This document shows, piece after piece, positions 16,677 to 25,399 of a DNA stretch of 49,431 nt. Below the pieces are notes generated by a model. That model was not told the DNA's origin, did not search any database, and worked only from the letters and a program-made list of their open reading frames with translations. The translations under genes were made by a program, and so were the position numbers. Source of the stretch: Sphingomonadales bacterium. GTDB lineage: Bacteria; Pseudomonadota; Alphaproteobacteria; Sphingomonadales; Sphingomonadaceae. Numbering within the stretch: position 1 is the first letter of the stretch; the number at the start of each line of letters is the position of its first letter. The stretch spans positions 1 to 49,431 of the forward strand of contig SBGG01000012.1 in NCBI GenBank assembly GCA_006226685.1, read 5' to 3'.

Positions 16677-17051
16677 ATGATCCGTATCTTGTTGGCGGAA
16701 GATGAAGACGCAATGCGCCAGTATCTGGCGCGGGCGCTGGAACGTTCGGGTTATGAAGTGAAGTCCGTCGATCGCGGCACGGAAGCCTTGCCGTTGCTGG
16801 AGACGGAGCGATTCGACCTGTTGCTGACCGACATTGTGATGCCGGAAATGGACGGCATCGAGCTGGCCCAGCATGCGGCGAAAATCGCACCGGACATGCG
16901 CATCATGTTCATCACCGGCTTTGCCGCGGTTACACTCAAGGCCGGCAAGGCAGTGCCGCAGGCCAAGGTGCTGTCCAAACCCTTCCACCTGCGCGATCTG
17001 GTGATGGAAGTGGACCGCATGTTCGGCCTCGACAGCGCCAGCGGGCTCTAG
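16677..17051 (+). CDS. cpdR: Single-domain response regulator CpdR
   Basis: This 124-residue receiver domain lacks an output domain. In Caulobacter, unphosphorylated CpdR primes the ClpXP protease to degrade cell-cycle substrates. The acidic pair E8/D9 begins LLAEDEDAMR, the phosphoacceptor is D52 in LLTDIVMPEMDG, the switch threonine lies in MFITGFAA, and the conserved lysine lies in VLSKPF. ATG 16677 is favoured over GTG 16665 because homologues start at this point. The neighbouring N-formylglutamate amidohydrolase is the usual alphaproteobacterial partner. The stop codon TAG (17049-17051) is the first bases of a palindromic element, so the tail (GLDSASGL) may be altered. Confidence 0.88.
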   Translation: MIRILLAEDEDAMRQYLARALERSGYEVKSVDRGTEALPLLETERFDLLLTDIVMPEMDGIELAQHAAKIAPDMRIMFITGFAAVTLKAGKAVPQAKVLSKPFHLRDLVMEVDRMFGLDSASGL

Positions 17052-17185
17052 GGTCGGGCCCCATTACTGACACCGTTGAGGCGTCGAAAAGGCTGGGAAT
17101 ATCGACATATTCCTGCGCCTTTTCTCCTTGTACCGAGCCGTTTTGCTTCAAACTTCAATGGCGCCAATAATGGGTTCTGACTCTA
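17049..17185. mobile_element. 137-bp palindromic MITE-like element (family A), complete copy
   Basis: The left arm (from 17049, TAGGGTCGGGCCCCATTACT) is an imperfect inverted repeat, about 32 bp long, of the right arm ending at 17185 (ATGGGTTCTGACTCTA). A unique core of about 70 bp between them contains ATCGACATATTCCTGCGCC. Both outer ends are TA, a possible target duplication. A second partial copy lies at 1-94 and a deleted remnant at 8343-8376. It has no coding capacity, so any transposase would act in trans. It provides the stop codon of cpdR. Confidence 0.75.
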
Positions 17186-17218
17186 AGAACGCATAAAAAC
17201 CCGCTCGCTTCCAAAGCT

Positions 17219-17238
17219 TCCCTGCCGACAGGCAGGGA
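17219..17238. terminator. Hairpin downstream of dctA
   Basis: TCCCTGCC (17219-17226) and GGCAGGGA (17231-17238) form a perfect 8-bp stem just past the dctA stop on the minus strand. A T run occurs only about 20 nt further on, so termination is plausible rather than certain. Confidence 0.45.
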
Positions 17239-17254
17239 TCCGGCTCCCCTGAAA

Positions 17255-18607
17255 TCAATCCTCGATAATCACCTCGACGTCGCTGGTTGGCGGCAATGGC
17301 CGTCCGCGCATTGCAGCGTCGAGCCGTCCACGGTCCAGCTTACCTTCCCATGCCGCGACCACCACCGTCGCCACCGCATTGCCGACGAAATTGGTGAGGC
17401 TGCGGCATTCGCTCATGAAGCGATCCACGCCGAGGATCAGCGCCATGCCAGCGACCGGAACAGAAGGCACGATCGCCAGCGTCGCGGCGAGCGTAATGAA
17501 CCCGGCTCCGGTGACGCCTGCGGCCCCCTTGGAGCTTATCATCGCGACCAGCAGCAATGCGACCTGCTCCCCCAGCGAGAGCGGTACGTTGGTCGCCTGT
17601 GCGATGAACAGGGCCGCCAATGTCATGTAGATATTCGTACCGTCGAGATTGAAGCTGTAGCCGGTCGGCACGACCAGCCCGACCACGCTCTTCTCACACC
17701 CAGCCCGCTCCATCTTCTCGATCAGGCTGGGCAGCGCCGCCTCCGACGAAGAAGTGCCGAGCACCAGCAATAATTCCGAGCGCAAATAGGCGATCAGCCG
17801 CAGGATCGAAAATCCCGCCATGCGCGCGATCAGACCGAGCACCACCAGCACAAACAGCAGCGACGTGAGGTAGAAGGTCGCAACCAGCCCGACGAGATGG
17901 GCGAGCGCCCCCAGGCCATATTTACCGATGGTGAAGGCCATCGCCCCGAACGCCCCCACGGGCGCGACCTTCATCAGGATAGAGACGAGACGGAATACAG
18001 CATGGGACGCCGAATCGAACAGCGCCATTAACGGCTGCGCCTTGTCGCCAATCATCGTCATCGAAATGCCGAACAGGATCGCCACGAACAATACCTGCAA
18101 TATATGCCCATCCGCCACTGCGGCGACGAGAGTCGCTGGAATGATGTCGATCAGGAACGAGACGAGACTGGTGTGATGGGCCTGCTCGGCATAATCGGCA
18201 ATGCGCGCGGCATCGAGCGAAGCCGGGTCGATATTCATGCCTTCTCCCGGCCGCACCAGATTCGCCACCAGCAAACCGACGGCGAGCGCCAGCGTCGACA
18301 CCGCAAGGAAATAGAAGAAAGCCTTGCCCGCAACCCGCCCGACACCGGACAGATCGCGCATCCCGCCTATGCCCGTCACTACGGTCAGGAAGATCACCGG
18401 AGCGATGATCATCTTCACCAGCTTGATGAAGGCGTCTCCCAGCGGCTTGAGCGCCTCCCCGGTCGCCGGCGCGAACACACCCACGGCCACGCCCGCAAGA
18501 ATCGCGACAAGCACCTGCACATAGAGATGCGTGTACCATGCCCCCCGGTGCGCAATGGCCTCACCGCTGTCACCGCCATCCTTTTCCACCGAAATCGGCT
18601 GCATCAT
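17255..18607 (-). CDS. dctA: C4-dicarboxylate:cation symporter DctA
   Basis: This inner-membrane transporter of about 450 residues takes up succinate, fumarate and malate with protons or sodium. It has the DAACS family layout of eight helices plus two hairpins. Key motifs are the serine-rich [18 protein letters not shown], the substrate/cation region [22 protein letters not shown], and [18 protein letters not shown] near the end. The start is set at ATG 18607 (or 18604), MMQPISVEK; the frame from 18652 adds an odd basic leader. No DctB/DctD regulators are nearby. Confidence 0.93.
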   Translation of the reverse strand: MMQPISVEKDGGDSGEAIAHRGAWYTHLYVQVLVAILAGVAVGVFAPATGEALKPLGDAFIKLVKMIIAPVIFLTVVTGIGGMRDLSGVGRVAGKAFFYFLAVSTLALAVGLLVANLVRPGEGMNIDPASLDAARIADYAEQAHHTSLVSFLIDIIPATLVAAVADGHILQVLFVAILFGISMTMIGDKAQPLMALFDSASHAVFRLVSILMKVAPVGAFGAMAFTIGKYGLGALAHLVGLVATFYLTSLLFVLVVLGLIARMAGFSILRLIAYLRSELLLVLGTSSSEAALPSLIEKMERAGCEKSVVGLVVPTGYSFNLDGTNIYMTLAALFIAQATNVPLSLGEQVALLLVAMISSKGAAGVTGAGFITLAATLAIVPSVPVAGMALILGVDRFMSECRSLTNFVGNAVATVVVAAWEGKLDRGRLDAAMRGRPLPPTSDVEVIIED

Positions 18608-18732
18608 CCCCCCTCTGCCTTCCATCCGGAAAAATCGCGCCTTACCCTTCAATCAAGGCTTGCACAAATGTTCGATCGAAGCTAACAGCGCGTCTCCCCC
18701 GGCGGTTTCCTTATCGAAACCGTGTCACATGT

Positions 18733-18807
18733 GGGCGTGTAGCTCAGTGGTAGAGCACTGTGTTGACATCGCAGGGGTCGCAAGTTCAATCCTTGCCACG
18801 CCCACCA
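18733..18807 (+). tRNA. tRNA-Val, anticodon GAC
   Basis: A 75-nt cloverleaf has acceptor GGGCGTG/CACGCCC, D arm AGCTCAGTGGTAGAGC, anticodon stem CTGTG/CGCAG with loop TTGACAT (GAC, reading GUC/GUU), T arm GCAAGTTCAATCCTTGC and an encoded CCA. An overlapping protein frame on the plus strand is a shadow. Confidence 0.96.
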
Positions 18808-18823
18808 TGACCTTCCGGTCAAC

Positions 18824-18858
18824 AAAGGCCTCGGAACCAATCGGCTCCCGGGCCTTTT
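18824..18858 (+). terminator. Terminator after tRNA-Val
   Basis: AAAGGCC (18824-18830) pairs with GGCCTTT (18851-18857) around an imperfect inner stem and is followed by T. It lies 17 bp after the tRNA. Confidence 0.5.
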
Positions 18859-18929
18859 GCATATCTTGCCCATGGCGCTTCCCCACCTTCTTCCCGCACA
18901 AGAATCGCTGCAGGAGGAAGGAGCCATAG

Positions 18930-18962
18930 AAAAAGGGGCGCAAGCCTGTTGGCCCGCACCCC
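18930..18962 (-). terminator. Terminator of the petABC operon
   Basis: On the minus strand GGGGTGCGGGCC (18962-18951) pairs with GGCTTGCGCCCC (18946-18935), fully paired if G-U pairs are allowed, and is followed by TTTTT. It lies 31 bp past the cytochrome c1 stop. Confidence 0.75.
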
Positions 18963-18993
18963 TTATTTCATGACAGCAATGCCGTATCGAAGC

Positions 18994-19839
18994 TCAGTGC
19001 TTCTCGTCCGCCCAGATATTACGATAGGACATATAGGCGAGCCCCGTCGCGATTATCAGGAAGAGGAGCACCGCGAAACCTGCGCTCTTGCGGGTTTCCA
19101 TCTTCGGTTCGGCCGCCCATGTCAGGAAAGCCGCCACGTCCTGAGACATCTGATCGACCGTCGGCTTGGGCTGCCCCTCCGCATAGGTCACCTGCCCTTC
19201 CGCCGTCAGCGGCGGCGCCATCGCTAGGTTGAGATTGGCGAAATAGGGATTGTAATGCAGCCCTTCCGGCGTCTTGCTGTCGGGGAACTTGGCGATCAGG
19301 TCTGCCGGTTGGTCCTGAAACCCGGTCAGCAACGAATAAATATAGGCCGGACCATGATGCCGCGCCTTCGCCATCAGCGAAAGATCGGGCGGAACCGCAT
19401 TATTATTCGCCGCGCGCGCCGCCACATCATTGGCGAACGGCTTGGGAAAATGATCGGCCGGCACCGGATCGCGCGAGGAAGCCTCGCCGGTCGCGGGGTC
19501 TACGTCCGGCGTCTTGATCGCCCAGCCCTTGGCGATTGCCTTCACCTCGGCCTCGTTATAGCCAAGCGCTTCCAGATCGCGGAATGCCACGAACTTCAGG
19601 CTATGACAGGCTGAGCAGACCTCCTTGAACACCTGAAAGCCGCGCTGAAGCTGTTGCTTGTCATAATGGCCCAAAGGCCCATCGAAGCTGAACGCCACAT
19701 GGCGGGGAACGAGATGAAACTCCTTCTCCGCGGTCGGCGCGGGCGGATCGCTGACATAAGCGACGGCCCCGAAAAGGAAGGAGACAAGCAGCCAGCCCGA
19801 GAAGAAGAGGCCGACGAGAAATGCACCAATGCGTACCAT
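18994..19839 (-). CDS. petC: Ubiquinol-cytochrome c reductase, cytochrome c1 subunit
   Basis: This 281-residue subunit of complex III passes electrons from the Rieske centre to cytochrome c. Haem is bound at CSACH (C75, C78, H79), with the axial methionine probably in LAMAPPL. The N-terminal hydrophobic segment (about 8-30) serves as the export signal. A C-terminal anchor (FAVLLFLIIATGLAYMSYR) holds it in the membrane. ATG 19839 has AGGA just upstream and is preferred to the long frame from 19947, which overlaps petB. It is third in the petABC order, 13 bp after petB. Confidence 0.96.
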   Translation of the reverse strand: MVRIGAFLVGLFFSGWLLVSFLFGAVAYVSDPPAPTAEKEFHLVPRHVAFSFDGPLGHYDKQQLQRGFQVFKEVCSACHSLKFVAFRDLEALGYNEAEVKAIAKGWAIKTPDVDPATGEASSRDPVPADHFPKPFANDVAARAANNNAVPPDLSLMAKARHHGPAYIYSLLTGFQDQPADLIAKFPDSKTPEGLHYNPYFANLNLAMAPPLTAEGQVTYAEGQPKPTVDQMSQDVAAFLTWAAEPKMETRKSAGFAVLLFLIIATGLAYMSYRNIWADEKH

Positions 19840-19852
19840 TTTTCCTGCCCCC

Positions 19853-21142
19853 TTATTCGGCCGGAACCGCGGCGGGTGCGGCGGTCTCACCATGTTTGGC
19901 CAGCACGGCCTCGGTAATAGAACCGGGCAATGGCAGCGGCTTCTCATAGGCCGCGATGAGCGGCAGGATGATGAGGAAGTGCGCGAAATAATAAGCCGCC
20001 GCGACCTGAGAGATCATCACGAACGGCTCTTCCGCCGGAGCGCCGCCGCAATAGCCGAGCACCAGCACGTCCAGCAGCAGGATCCAGTAAAACTTCCTGA
20101 ACAGCGGACGATAACGCCCCGACCGCACCGGCGAGGTATCGAGCCAGGGCAGGAAGAAGAGCAGCAGGATCGATGCAAACATCGCCAGCACGCCCAGCAG
20201 CTTTGCCGGAATGAAGAAGAAGTCCACGGTGAACGCGCGCAGGATCGCGTAGAAAGGCCAGAAATACCATTCCGGCACGATATGCGCGGGCGTCGAGAGC
20301 GGGTTCGCCTCGATATAATTGTCCGGGTGGCCGAGGAAATTCGGCGCAAAATAGACCATGATCGCAAAGGCAATGAAGAATACGCCCGCTCCGAACCCGT
20401 CCTTTGCCGTATAATAGGGGTGGAAAGGCACGGTATCCTGCGGCCCCTTCACCTCAACGCCGGTCGGGTTGGAAGACCCCGGAATATGCAGCGCCCAGAT
20501 ATGCAGGATGACCACGGCCGCGATCACGAACGGCAGCAGATAATGCAGCGAGAAGAAACGGTTAAGCGCCGCATTGCCCGGTGCGAAGCCACCCAGCAGC
20601 CATGTCTGGATCGGTTCACCCACCACCGGAATCGCACCAAAAAGGCCGGTAATGACCTTCGCCCCCCAATAGCTCATCTGCCCCCAGGGAAGCACATAGC
20701 CCATGAAGGCGGTCGCCATCATCAGCAGGAAGATGACGAGGCCGAGCAGCCAGATCATCTCGCGCGGGGCCTTGTAGGACCCGAAATAGAGTCCCCGGAA
20801 AATATGGAGATAAACGACGATGAAGAAGAAGCTTGCACCATTGGCATGGGCATAGCGCATCAGCCATCCGGCGTTCACGTCGCGCATCGTGTGTTCGACC
20901 GTCCAGAAGGCGACCGCATCATTGGCGCCATAATGCATCGCCATGATGATGCCGGTCACGATCTGAATCACCAGCGCCAGACCCGAAAGCACGCCGAAAT
21001 TCCAGAAGAAATTCAGGTTGCGCGGCACCGGATAACCGCCGCCGACCGCATTATAAACGAACCGCGGCAGAGGCAGGCGGTCGTCGAGCCACTTCATCAG
21101 TGGCACCTTGGGGGTATATTCCTTGGCCCAGGGAAAGCTCAT
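19853..21142 (-). CDS. petB: Ubiquinol-cytochrome c reductase, cytochrome b subunit
   Basis: This 429-residue, eight-helix cytochrome b holds both b haems and the Qo and Qi quinone sites of complex III. Conserved features are [18 protein letters not shown], the haem histidines in helices II and IV (for example [11 protein letters not shown] and [10 protein letters not shown]), and the Qo-site PEWY in [15 protein letters not shown]. The C-terminal extension ([18 protein letters not shown]) is alanine/proline rich. It lies 11 bp after petA and 13 bp before petC, so all three are one transcript. Confidence 0.97.
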   Translation of the reverse strand: MSFPWAKEYTPKVPLMKWLDDRLPLPRFVYNAVGGGYPVPRNLNFFWNFGVLSGLALVIQIVTGIIMAMHYGANDAVAFWTVEHTMRDVNAGWLMRYAHANGASFFFIVVYLHIFRGLYFGSYKAPREMIWLLGLVIFLLMMATAFMGYVLPWGQMSYWGAKVITGLFGAIPVVGEPIQTWLLGGFAPGNAALNRFFSLHYLLPFVIAAVVILHIWALHIPGSSNPTGVEVKGPQDTVPFHPYYTAKDGFGAGVFFIAFAIMVYFAPNFLGHPDNYIEANPLSTPAHIVPEWYFWPFYAILRAFTVDFFFIPAKLLGVLAMFASILLLFFLPWLDTSPVRSGRYRPLFRKFYWILLLDVLVLGYCGGAPAEEPFVMISQVAAAYYFAHFLIILPLIAAYEKPLPLPGSITEAVLAKHGETAAPAAVPAE

Positions 21143-21153
21143 CTATCCGCTCC

Positions 21154-21723
21154 TCAGCCTACGAGAATGGCAGTTTCAGAGGTGTAGCTGTACGGCGGCA
21201 CCTCCAGGTTCAACGGCGCAGGGCCCTTACGGATACGGGCAGCCGTGTCGTAGCTGGACCCGTGGCAGGGGCAGAAATAACCGCCATATTCCCCTTTATT
21301 CTCGCCCTCTCCGGCCCCGAGCGGCACGCACCCCAAATGGGTGCAGACGCCCATGGTGATGAGCCATTGCTTCTTGCCGTCGACGGTACGCTGCTCCAGC
21401 GTCTGCGGATCGCGCAGGGTGGAAATGTCAACTGCATCGGCCTCGGCAATTTCCTTCGCCGTCAGGTGGCGCACGAACAGAGGCTGGCTACGATAGATCG
21501 TCTTGATCGCCTGCCCTTCCTGAATGCCGGAAAGGTCGACTTCGGTCGACGCGAGCGCCAGCACGTCCGCGCTGGGGTTCATCTGATTTACCAGCGGTAA
21601 CAGGGCGACGACACCGCCGACCCCTGCGAAACTGACCGCAGCGATATTGATGAAATCACGCCTGCGAACGCCGCCGTCATCTTTGGACAGATCTGCGTCA
21701 GCACTACCTTCTAGTGTCGCCAT
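21154..21723 (-). CDS. petA: Ubiquinol-cytochrome c reductase, Rieske iron-sulfur subunit
   Basis: This 189-residue Rieske protein takes electrons from ubiquinol through a 2Fe-2S cluster. The cluster ligands are in CTHLGC (C127, H129, with C132 forming the disulfide) and CPCHGS (C151, H154, with C153 as its partner). A twin-arginine-type N-terminus ([13 protein letters not shown], about 20-32) leads into the single membrane anchor. ATG 21723 gives the normal family length; the open frame upstream to 22101 is antisense to trmL and is rejected. It is the first gene of petABC and divergent from trmL. Confidence 0.96.
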   Translation of the reverse strand: MATLEGSADADLSKDDGGVRRRDFINIAAVSFAGVGGVVALLPLVNQMNPSADVLALASTEVDLSGIQEGQAIKTIYRSQPLFVRHLTAKEIAEADAVDISTLRDPQTLEQRTVDGKKQWLITMGVCTHLGCVPLGAGEGENKGEYGGYFCPCHGSSYDTAARIRKGPAPLNLEVPPYSYTSETAILVG

Positions 21724-21958
21724 GCATTCAACCCCTGTCTTCGCCGACCGATTCACGGGCCAAGGCCGCGCCGGTCCTCTTGTGCGTGCCACCCCGACAA
21801 CCGGAGCTTTCAAGGGGGTTTTTGGCATAATGCCCGATGGACGCGCGCCCTCCCCCTGTGTTGCACGTGCCAGCGTGATAGCGTTCAACGCACGTCTTTG
21901 CCAGCCGCAATTTGACCGACGGGTGACAAGCCCTTTCCGCCCCGCTATGCCGCCTGCC

Positions 21959-22417
21959 ATGCATGTTGCGCTTTTCCAGCCCGACATTGCGGGCAATGTC
22001 GGGACCATCATTCGCCTCGCCGCCTGCTTTTCGGTGCCCCTCGATATCATCATGCCCTGCGGCTTTCCCGCCTCCGACCGGCAACTCCGGCGTGCGGCCA
22101 TGGATTATGGCGGAAAGGCGGACATCACCCGGCATGCCAATGGCGATACCTTCTTCGCCGCACAGGCGGAAAGCGGGCGGCGGATCGTCCTGCTGACTTC
22201 GCAGGGCGACACATTACTGCCCGATGCCCGCTTCGAACCGGATGACATGATCATGCTGGGATCGGAGAGTGCAGGCGTACCCGATGAGGTCCATGATCGC
22301 GCCGACCTGCGGATAAGGATTCCGATGGCAGAGGGATTTAGGTCCTTGAATATTGCCGTTGCCGCAGGCATCGCGCTCAGCGAAGCACTTCGCCAGACAG
22401 GACAATATCCCCGATGA
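21959..22417 (+). CDS. trmL: tRNA (cytidine/uridine-34-2'-O)-methyltransferase TrmL
   Basis: This SPOUT-class enzyme of about 152 residues methylates the wobble ribose of certain leucine tRNAs, using SAM bound in a C-terminal trefoil knot. Motifs are [28 protein letters not shown] start (here [12 protein letters not shown]), [12 protein letters not shown] and [20 protein letters not shown]. The length agrees with the usual 155 or so. ATG 21959 is taken from homology; ATG 21947 is four codons upstream. The stop overlaps the hemF start in ATGA, indicating a two-gene operon. Confidence 0.9.
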   Translation: MHVALFQPDIAGNVGTIIRLAACFSVPLDIIMPCGFPASDRQLRRAAMDYGGKADITRHANGDTFFAAQAESGRRIVLLTSQGDTLLPDARFEPDDMIMLGSESAGVPDEVHDRADLRIRIPMAEGFRSLNIAVAAGIALSEALRQTGQYPR

Positions 22418-23274
22418 AACCGCTCGACCCTCAGCAACAGCAGGCCCGCGTCTGGTTCGAAACGCTGCGCGATCGCATCTGCGCCGAATTCGAGGCGATC
22501 GAGCGGGAAGCCGGCAGCGACGCCACCTTCGACTATACCGCGTGGAACCGGGAAAGCGACGGCGCGCAACCGGGCGAAGGCGGTGGCGGCGTACGCGGCG
22601 TGATGAAGGGCAAGATATTCGAAAAGGTCGGCGTCAATGTTTCGACCGTGGGTGGCGCCTTTTCACCGGAATTCGCGAAAACCATTCATGGCGCGGACGA
22701 CAATCCCGAATTTTTCGCGACCGGCATCAGCCTGGTCGCCCATATGGCCAACCCCCATGTGCCCGCCGTTCACATGAACACCCGTTTCCTCGTGACGACG
22801 AAACGCTGGTTCGGCGGCGGAGCGGATCTCAATCCCCCGATCCCCTATGAGGAGGATACCGGCTTTTTCCACGAAACGCTAAAGGCTGCCTGCGATGCGC
22901 ATGACCCGGATCATTATCCGCGTTTCAAAAAATGGGCCGACGACTATTTCTACATCCCCCATCGCAAAGTGCATCGGGGCGTCGGCGGTATTTTCTACGA
23001 CCATCTCGATTGCCTCGACGATGCCGGGTTCGACGCCAACTTCGCCTTCACCCGCGCGGTCGGCGAGGCATTTCTTGCGGCCTTTCCGCCAATCGTGCGG
23101 CGGCGCATGGGGATGAAGTGGACGGAAGAAGACAAGGCGCGTCAGCTCGAATGGCGCGGCCGCTACGCCGAATTCAATCTGGTCTATGATCGCGGAACCC
23201 TGTTCGGCCTCAGAACCGGCGGCAATATCGACGCGATCCTGATGAGCCTGCCGCCACTCGCTACCTGGAGCTGA
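22414..23274 (+). CDS. hemF: Oxygen-dependent coproporphyrinogen III oxidase
   Basis: This 286-residue cytoplasmic enzyme converts coproporphyrinogen III to protoporphyrinogen IX with O2 in haem synthesis. Conserved segments are EKVGVNVSTVGG, HMNTRFLVTTKRWFGGGADLNP, and YFYIPHRKVHRGVGGIFYDHLD, which contains active-site residues. Near the C-terminus is NLVYDRGTLFGLRTGGNIDAILMSLPP. It is coupled to trmL by a 4-bp overlap. Its closeness to petABC may reflect shared demand for haem, but they are on opposite strands. Confidence 0.96.
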   Translation: MKPLDPQQQQARVWFETLRDRICAEFEAIEREAGSDATFDYTAWNRESDGAQPGEGGGGVRGVMKGKIFEKVGVNVSTVGGAFSPEFAKTIHGADDNPEFFATGISLVAHMANPHVPAVHMNTRFLVTTKRWFGGGADLNPPIPYEEDTGFFHETLKAACDAHDPDHYPRFKKWADDYFYIPHRKVHRGVGGIFYDHLDCLDDAGFDANFAFTRAVGEAFLAAFPPIVRRRMGMKWTEEDKARQLEWRGRYAEFNLVYDRGTLFGLRTGGNIDAILMSLPPLATWS

Positions 23275-23337
23275 ACAGCCCTTGTCCGGCGGGTAAAAAT
23301 CCGCACACAGCATCGGTTTACGGGCCTGAGACAGATG

Positions 23338-23373
23338 TTTCCGGCCGACGGCGCCTCGTCCGCAGGCCGGAAA
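23338..23373. terminator. Hairpin between hemF and the membrane-protein gene
   Basis: TTTCCGGCC (23338-23346) pairs with GGCCGGAAA (23365-23373), with an inner GACG/CGTC stem. It separates two convergent genes and could serve both. Confidence 0.6.
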
Positions 23374-23383
23374 TCAGGCCGGA

Positions 23384-24142
23384 TCAGGACCGTCCGGCCA
23401 CCAGCTGGCGATAGATATTCGCGGTCATCACGATCATCACCATCTGCCCCAACGCCAGCGCCAGCGCACTGCCGACATCGCCAAGCTGACGCCCGCCCTC
23501 CTGACCGCCAATGGCCACGCCGACCAGTCCGAATACTATCTGCCCCACCGTTTGCACGATCATCAACGGTATCGAAATCACGATAAGGAAAGCCAGCAAC
23601 CGCAGCAACATCCCGCGTGACAGCGCCCAGCTTTCCCGCAACGCCGCAATCACGCCGACAGGCCTGTCGACCACCAGCGCATTGAGCGGAAGCAGCCGGG
23701 CAGACAGCCAGAACAGAAAGATCATCATGACGAGGCTACCCCCCTGCGGTGACGCCATCCTCGCCGCCATGGACGGGACGATCAGCACCAGCCCGACCAG
23801 CACAGCAGCCCCCAGCGCAACCGGAATACGCCGAAACCCCAGCCCCAGCGCCTCACGCAAACTAATCCCCGGCTGGAGCGCGAGCGCATAGGTCGCCAAT
23901 GTGCCCCCGATCATGACCAATGGACAAAGCAGAAAGGCGATCAGCGACAGCCCCGGCACCGTCACATTTTGAGGAATCGCTCCCCCTTCCGCCATTGTCC
24001 GGAATTCCTGAGGAATAGCGCCCAGCAGCAAAGCGAACGGAACCCCGATGAACAAAAGGACCACTGGCAGCAAAAGGCCCATCTCCCGCTTGAGGAAGAC
24101 GCTGCTCTCCAGCCAGGCCGCGCCGATCGACAGTGATTTCAT
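23384..24142 (-). CDS. Hypothetical integral membrane protein, about 252 residues
   Basis: The protein has roughly six hydrophobic helices, including LLPVVLLFIGVPFALLLGA, LSLIAFLLCPLVMIGGTLATYALAL, VALGAAVLVGLVLIVPSMAA, LVMMIFLFWLSARLLPLNALV, LLAFLIVISIPLMIVQTVGQIVFG and the final LALALGQMVMIVMTANIY. The block ARLLPLNALVVDRPVGVIAALRESWALSRG resembles the glycerophosphoryl-diester-phosphodiesterase membrane-domain / YciC-like group. ATG 24142 (MKSLSIGAAWLESS) is favoured over 24214. It is divergent from lipB. Function is unknown. Confidence 0.65.
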   Translation of the reverse strand: MKSLSIGAAWLESSVFLKREMGLLLPVVLLFIGVPFALLLGAIPQEFRTMAEGGAIPQNVTVPGLSLIAFLLCPLVMIGGTLATYALALQPGISLREALGLGFRRIPVALGAAVLVGLVLIVPSMAARMASPQGGSLVMMIFLFWLSARLLPLNALVVDRPVGVIAALRESWALSRGMLLRLLAFLIVISIPLMIVQTVGQIVFGLVGVAIGGQEGGRQLGDVGSALALALGQMVMIVMTANIYRQLVAGRS

Positions 24143-24232
24143 ATCCGTTTTCACACTCCCCGGCCGTTGACCTTTCGCCCCGACCATGCTCATCGCCCTT
24201 GATAGTAGCAGCAAGCCAAGTCAAGAAAAGCC

Positions 24233-24916
24233 ATGTCCTTCTCCGATCCGATCAGCACCATAGAATGGCGCGTCGAAACGCGACCAATCCCCTATCCCGA
24301 AGCGCTGGCCGACATGGAAGAGCGCGCAGCCGCCATCCATACGGGTACAGCGGACGAGCGCGTCTGGCTGCTCGAACATCCACCGCTCTATACCGCCGGC
24401 ACCAGCGCCGACCGGGCGGAACTGCTCGATCCGCGCTTCCCTGTCTATGACGCAGGCCGGGGTGGTCGCTACACCTATCACGGGCCAGGCCAGCGGGTCG
24501 GCTATCTCAATATCGATCTCGGCAAGCGCGGCAAAGACGTCCGCAATTTCGTTCATAACCTTGAAGGATGGGTGATCGCCGCATTGGCCGATTTCGGGGT
24601 CGAGGCGCGCCGGGCCGAGGGACGCATCGGCATCTGGACCGATGACGCGCAGGGCCGGGAAGCAAAGATCGGCGCGATCGGCGTGCGGGTGCGCCGCTGG
24701 GTCACGCTCCATGGTTTTTCGGTCAATATCGATCCCGATCTTTCGCATTTTTCCGGCATCATTCCCTGCGGGATCAGCGAATTTCCGGTCACCAGCCTTG
24801 CCGCTCTCGGCAAAAAAGTGACGATGGCGGAATTCGATGCGGCACTGGCCCGGCGTTTTCCGGATTTCATCGCACATTTGCGTCGGTGCCCCGACAAGGG
24901 AGCCAGCTCCGCTTGA
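24233..24916 (+). CDS. lipB: Lipoyl(octanoyl) transferase LipB
   Basis: This 227-residue enzyme moves octanoate from acyl carrier protein to lipoyl domains, the first step in making protein-bound lipoate. The signature [17 protein letters not shown] carries H83. The catalytic lysine is K145 in [11 protein letters not shown] and the nucleophilic cysteine is C179 in [15 protein letters not shown]. Full length is normal. No lipA lies next to it in this window. Confidence 0.96.
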   Translation: MSFSDPISTIEWRVETRPIPYPEALADMEERAAAIHTGTADERVWLLEHPPLYTAGTSADRAELLDPRFPVYDAGRGGRYTYHGPGQRVGYLNIDLGKRGKDVRNFVHNLEGWVIAALADFGVEARRAEGRIGIWTDDAQGREAKIGAIGVRVRRWVTLHGFSVNIDPDLSHFSGIIPCGISEFPVTSLAALGKKVTMAEFDAALARRFPDFIAHLRRCPDKGASSA

Positions 24917-24997
24917 GCATCGGGCAAGTCATGGTTAGGGCAGTTGCGGAGCGGGCCTGCCCCCCATCACCCCTCATATAAACCGTTTCAGCATGTC

Positions 24998-25048
24998 AGA
25001 GCCTTATCCAGTCGAAAAACTGGTTCCCACTTTTTCTGAAAATGCTCT
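24998..25048. repeat. Short palindromic intergenic element (RIME-like)
   Basis: The near-palindromic core AAAAACTGGTTCCCACTTTTT (25015-25035) is bracketed by AGAGC (24998-25002) and GCTCT (25044-25048). The pattern resembles the widespread alphaproteobacterial intergenic palindromes that read AGAGCATTTTC...AGTGGNAACC. It lies 36 bp before the next gene's start codon. Confidence 0.6.
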
Positions 25049-25084
25049 ACTGTCCCCGCTTCATGTCCCTGTCAGGAGAGGTTA

Positions 25085-25399
25085 ATGCCGTCTGTACTAT
25101 GTGATATCCGCCTGGCGATGACGGCAACCGCCTTGTCCCTTGCCCTGTTGACGACCGGATGCGGCGGCGTAAAGGATAGCGGCAACACGACCGAAGTGCA
25201 GATGAAAGACCTTGAAACCGTCGACGGCACGATCAATGATGCGATGACCGATCTGGATGGGGTTCAGAGTGAGGGAACGGCGATGGCCGAGACCGGAAGC
25301 AACAGTGGCACAAGCGCGGCCCCGGCCGGCAATACAGCGAAGGAAGCGGGCGAAAGCCCCACTTCCGATACGGAAACCGAAGTGGTGGCGGATCAATGA
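25085..25399 (+). CDS. Small putative lipoprotein, 104 residues
   Basis: AGGAGAGG just before the ATG supports this start. The signal sequence runs to LALLTTGC, a slightly off-consensus lipobox with C26 as the likely lipidated residue. The mature part is acidic and low in complexity (many T, S, E, D and G), probably a disordered periplasmic tether. It overlaps the next gene in ATGA, so the two are likely produced together. No family is recognised. Confidence 0.65.
   Translation: MPSVLCDIRLAMTATALSLALLTTGCGGVKDSGNTTEVQMKDLETVDGTINDAMTDLDGVQSEGTAMAETGSNSGTSAAPAGNTAKEAGESPTSDTETEVVADQ

Noticed and set aside
19829..21187. 452-codon plus-strand open frame
   Set aside because: Antisense shadow of cytochrome b.
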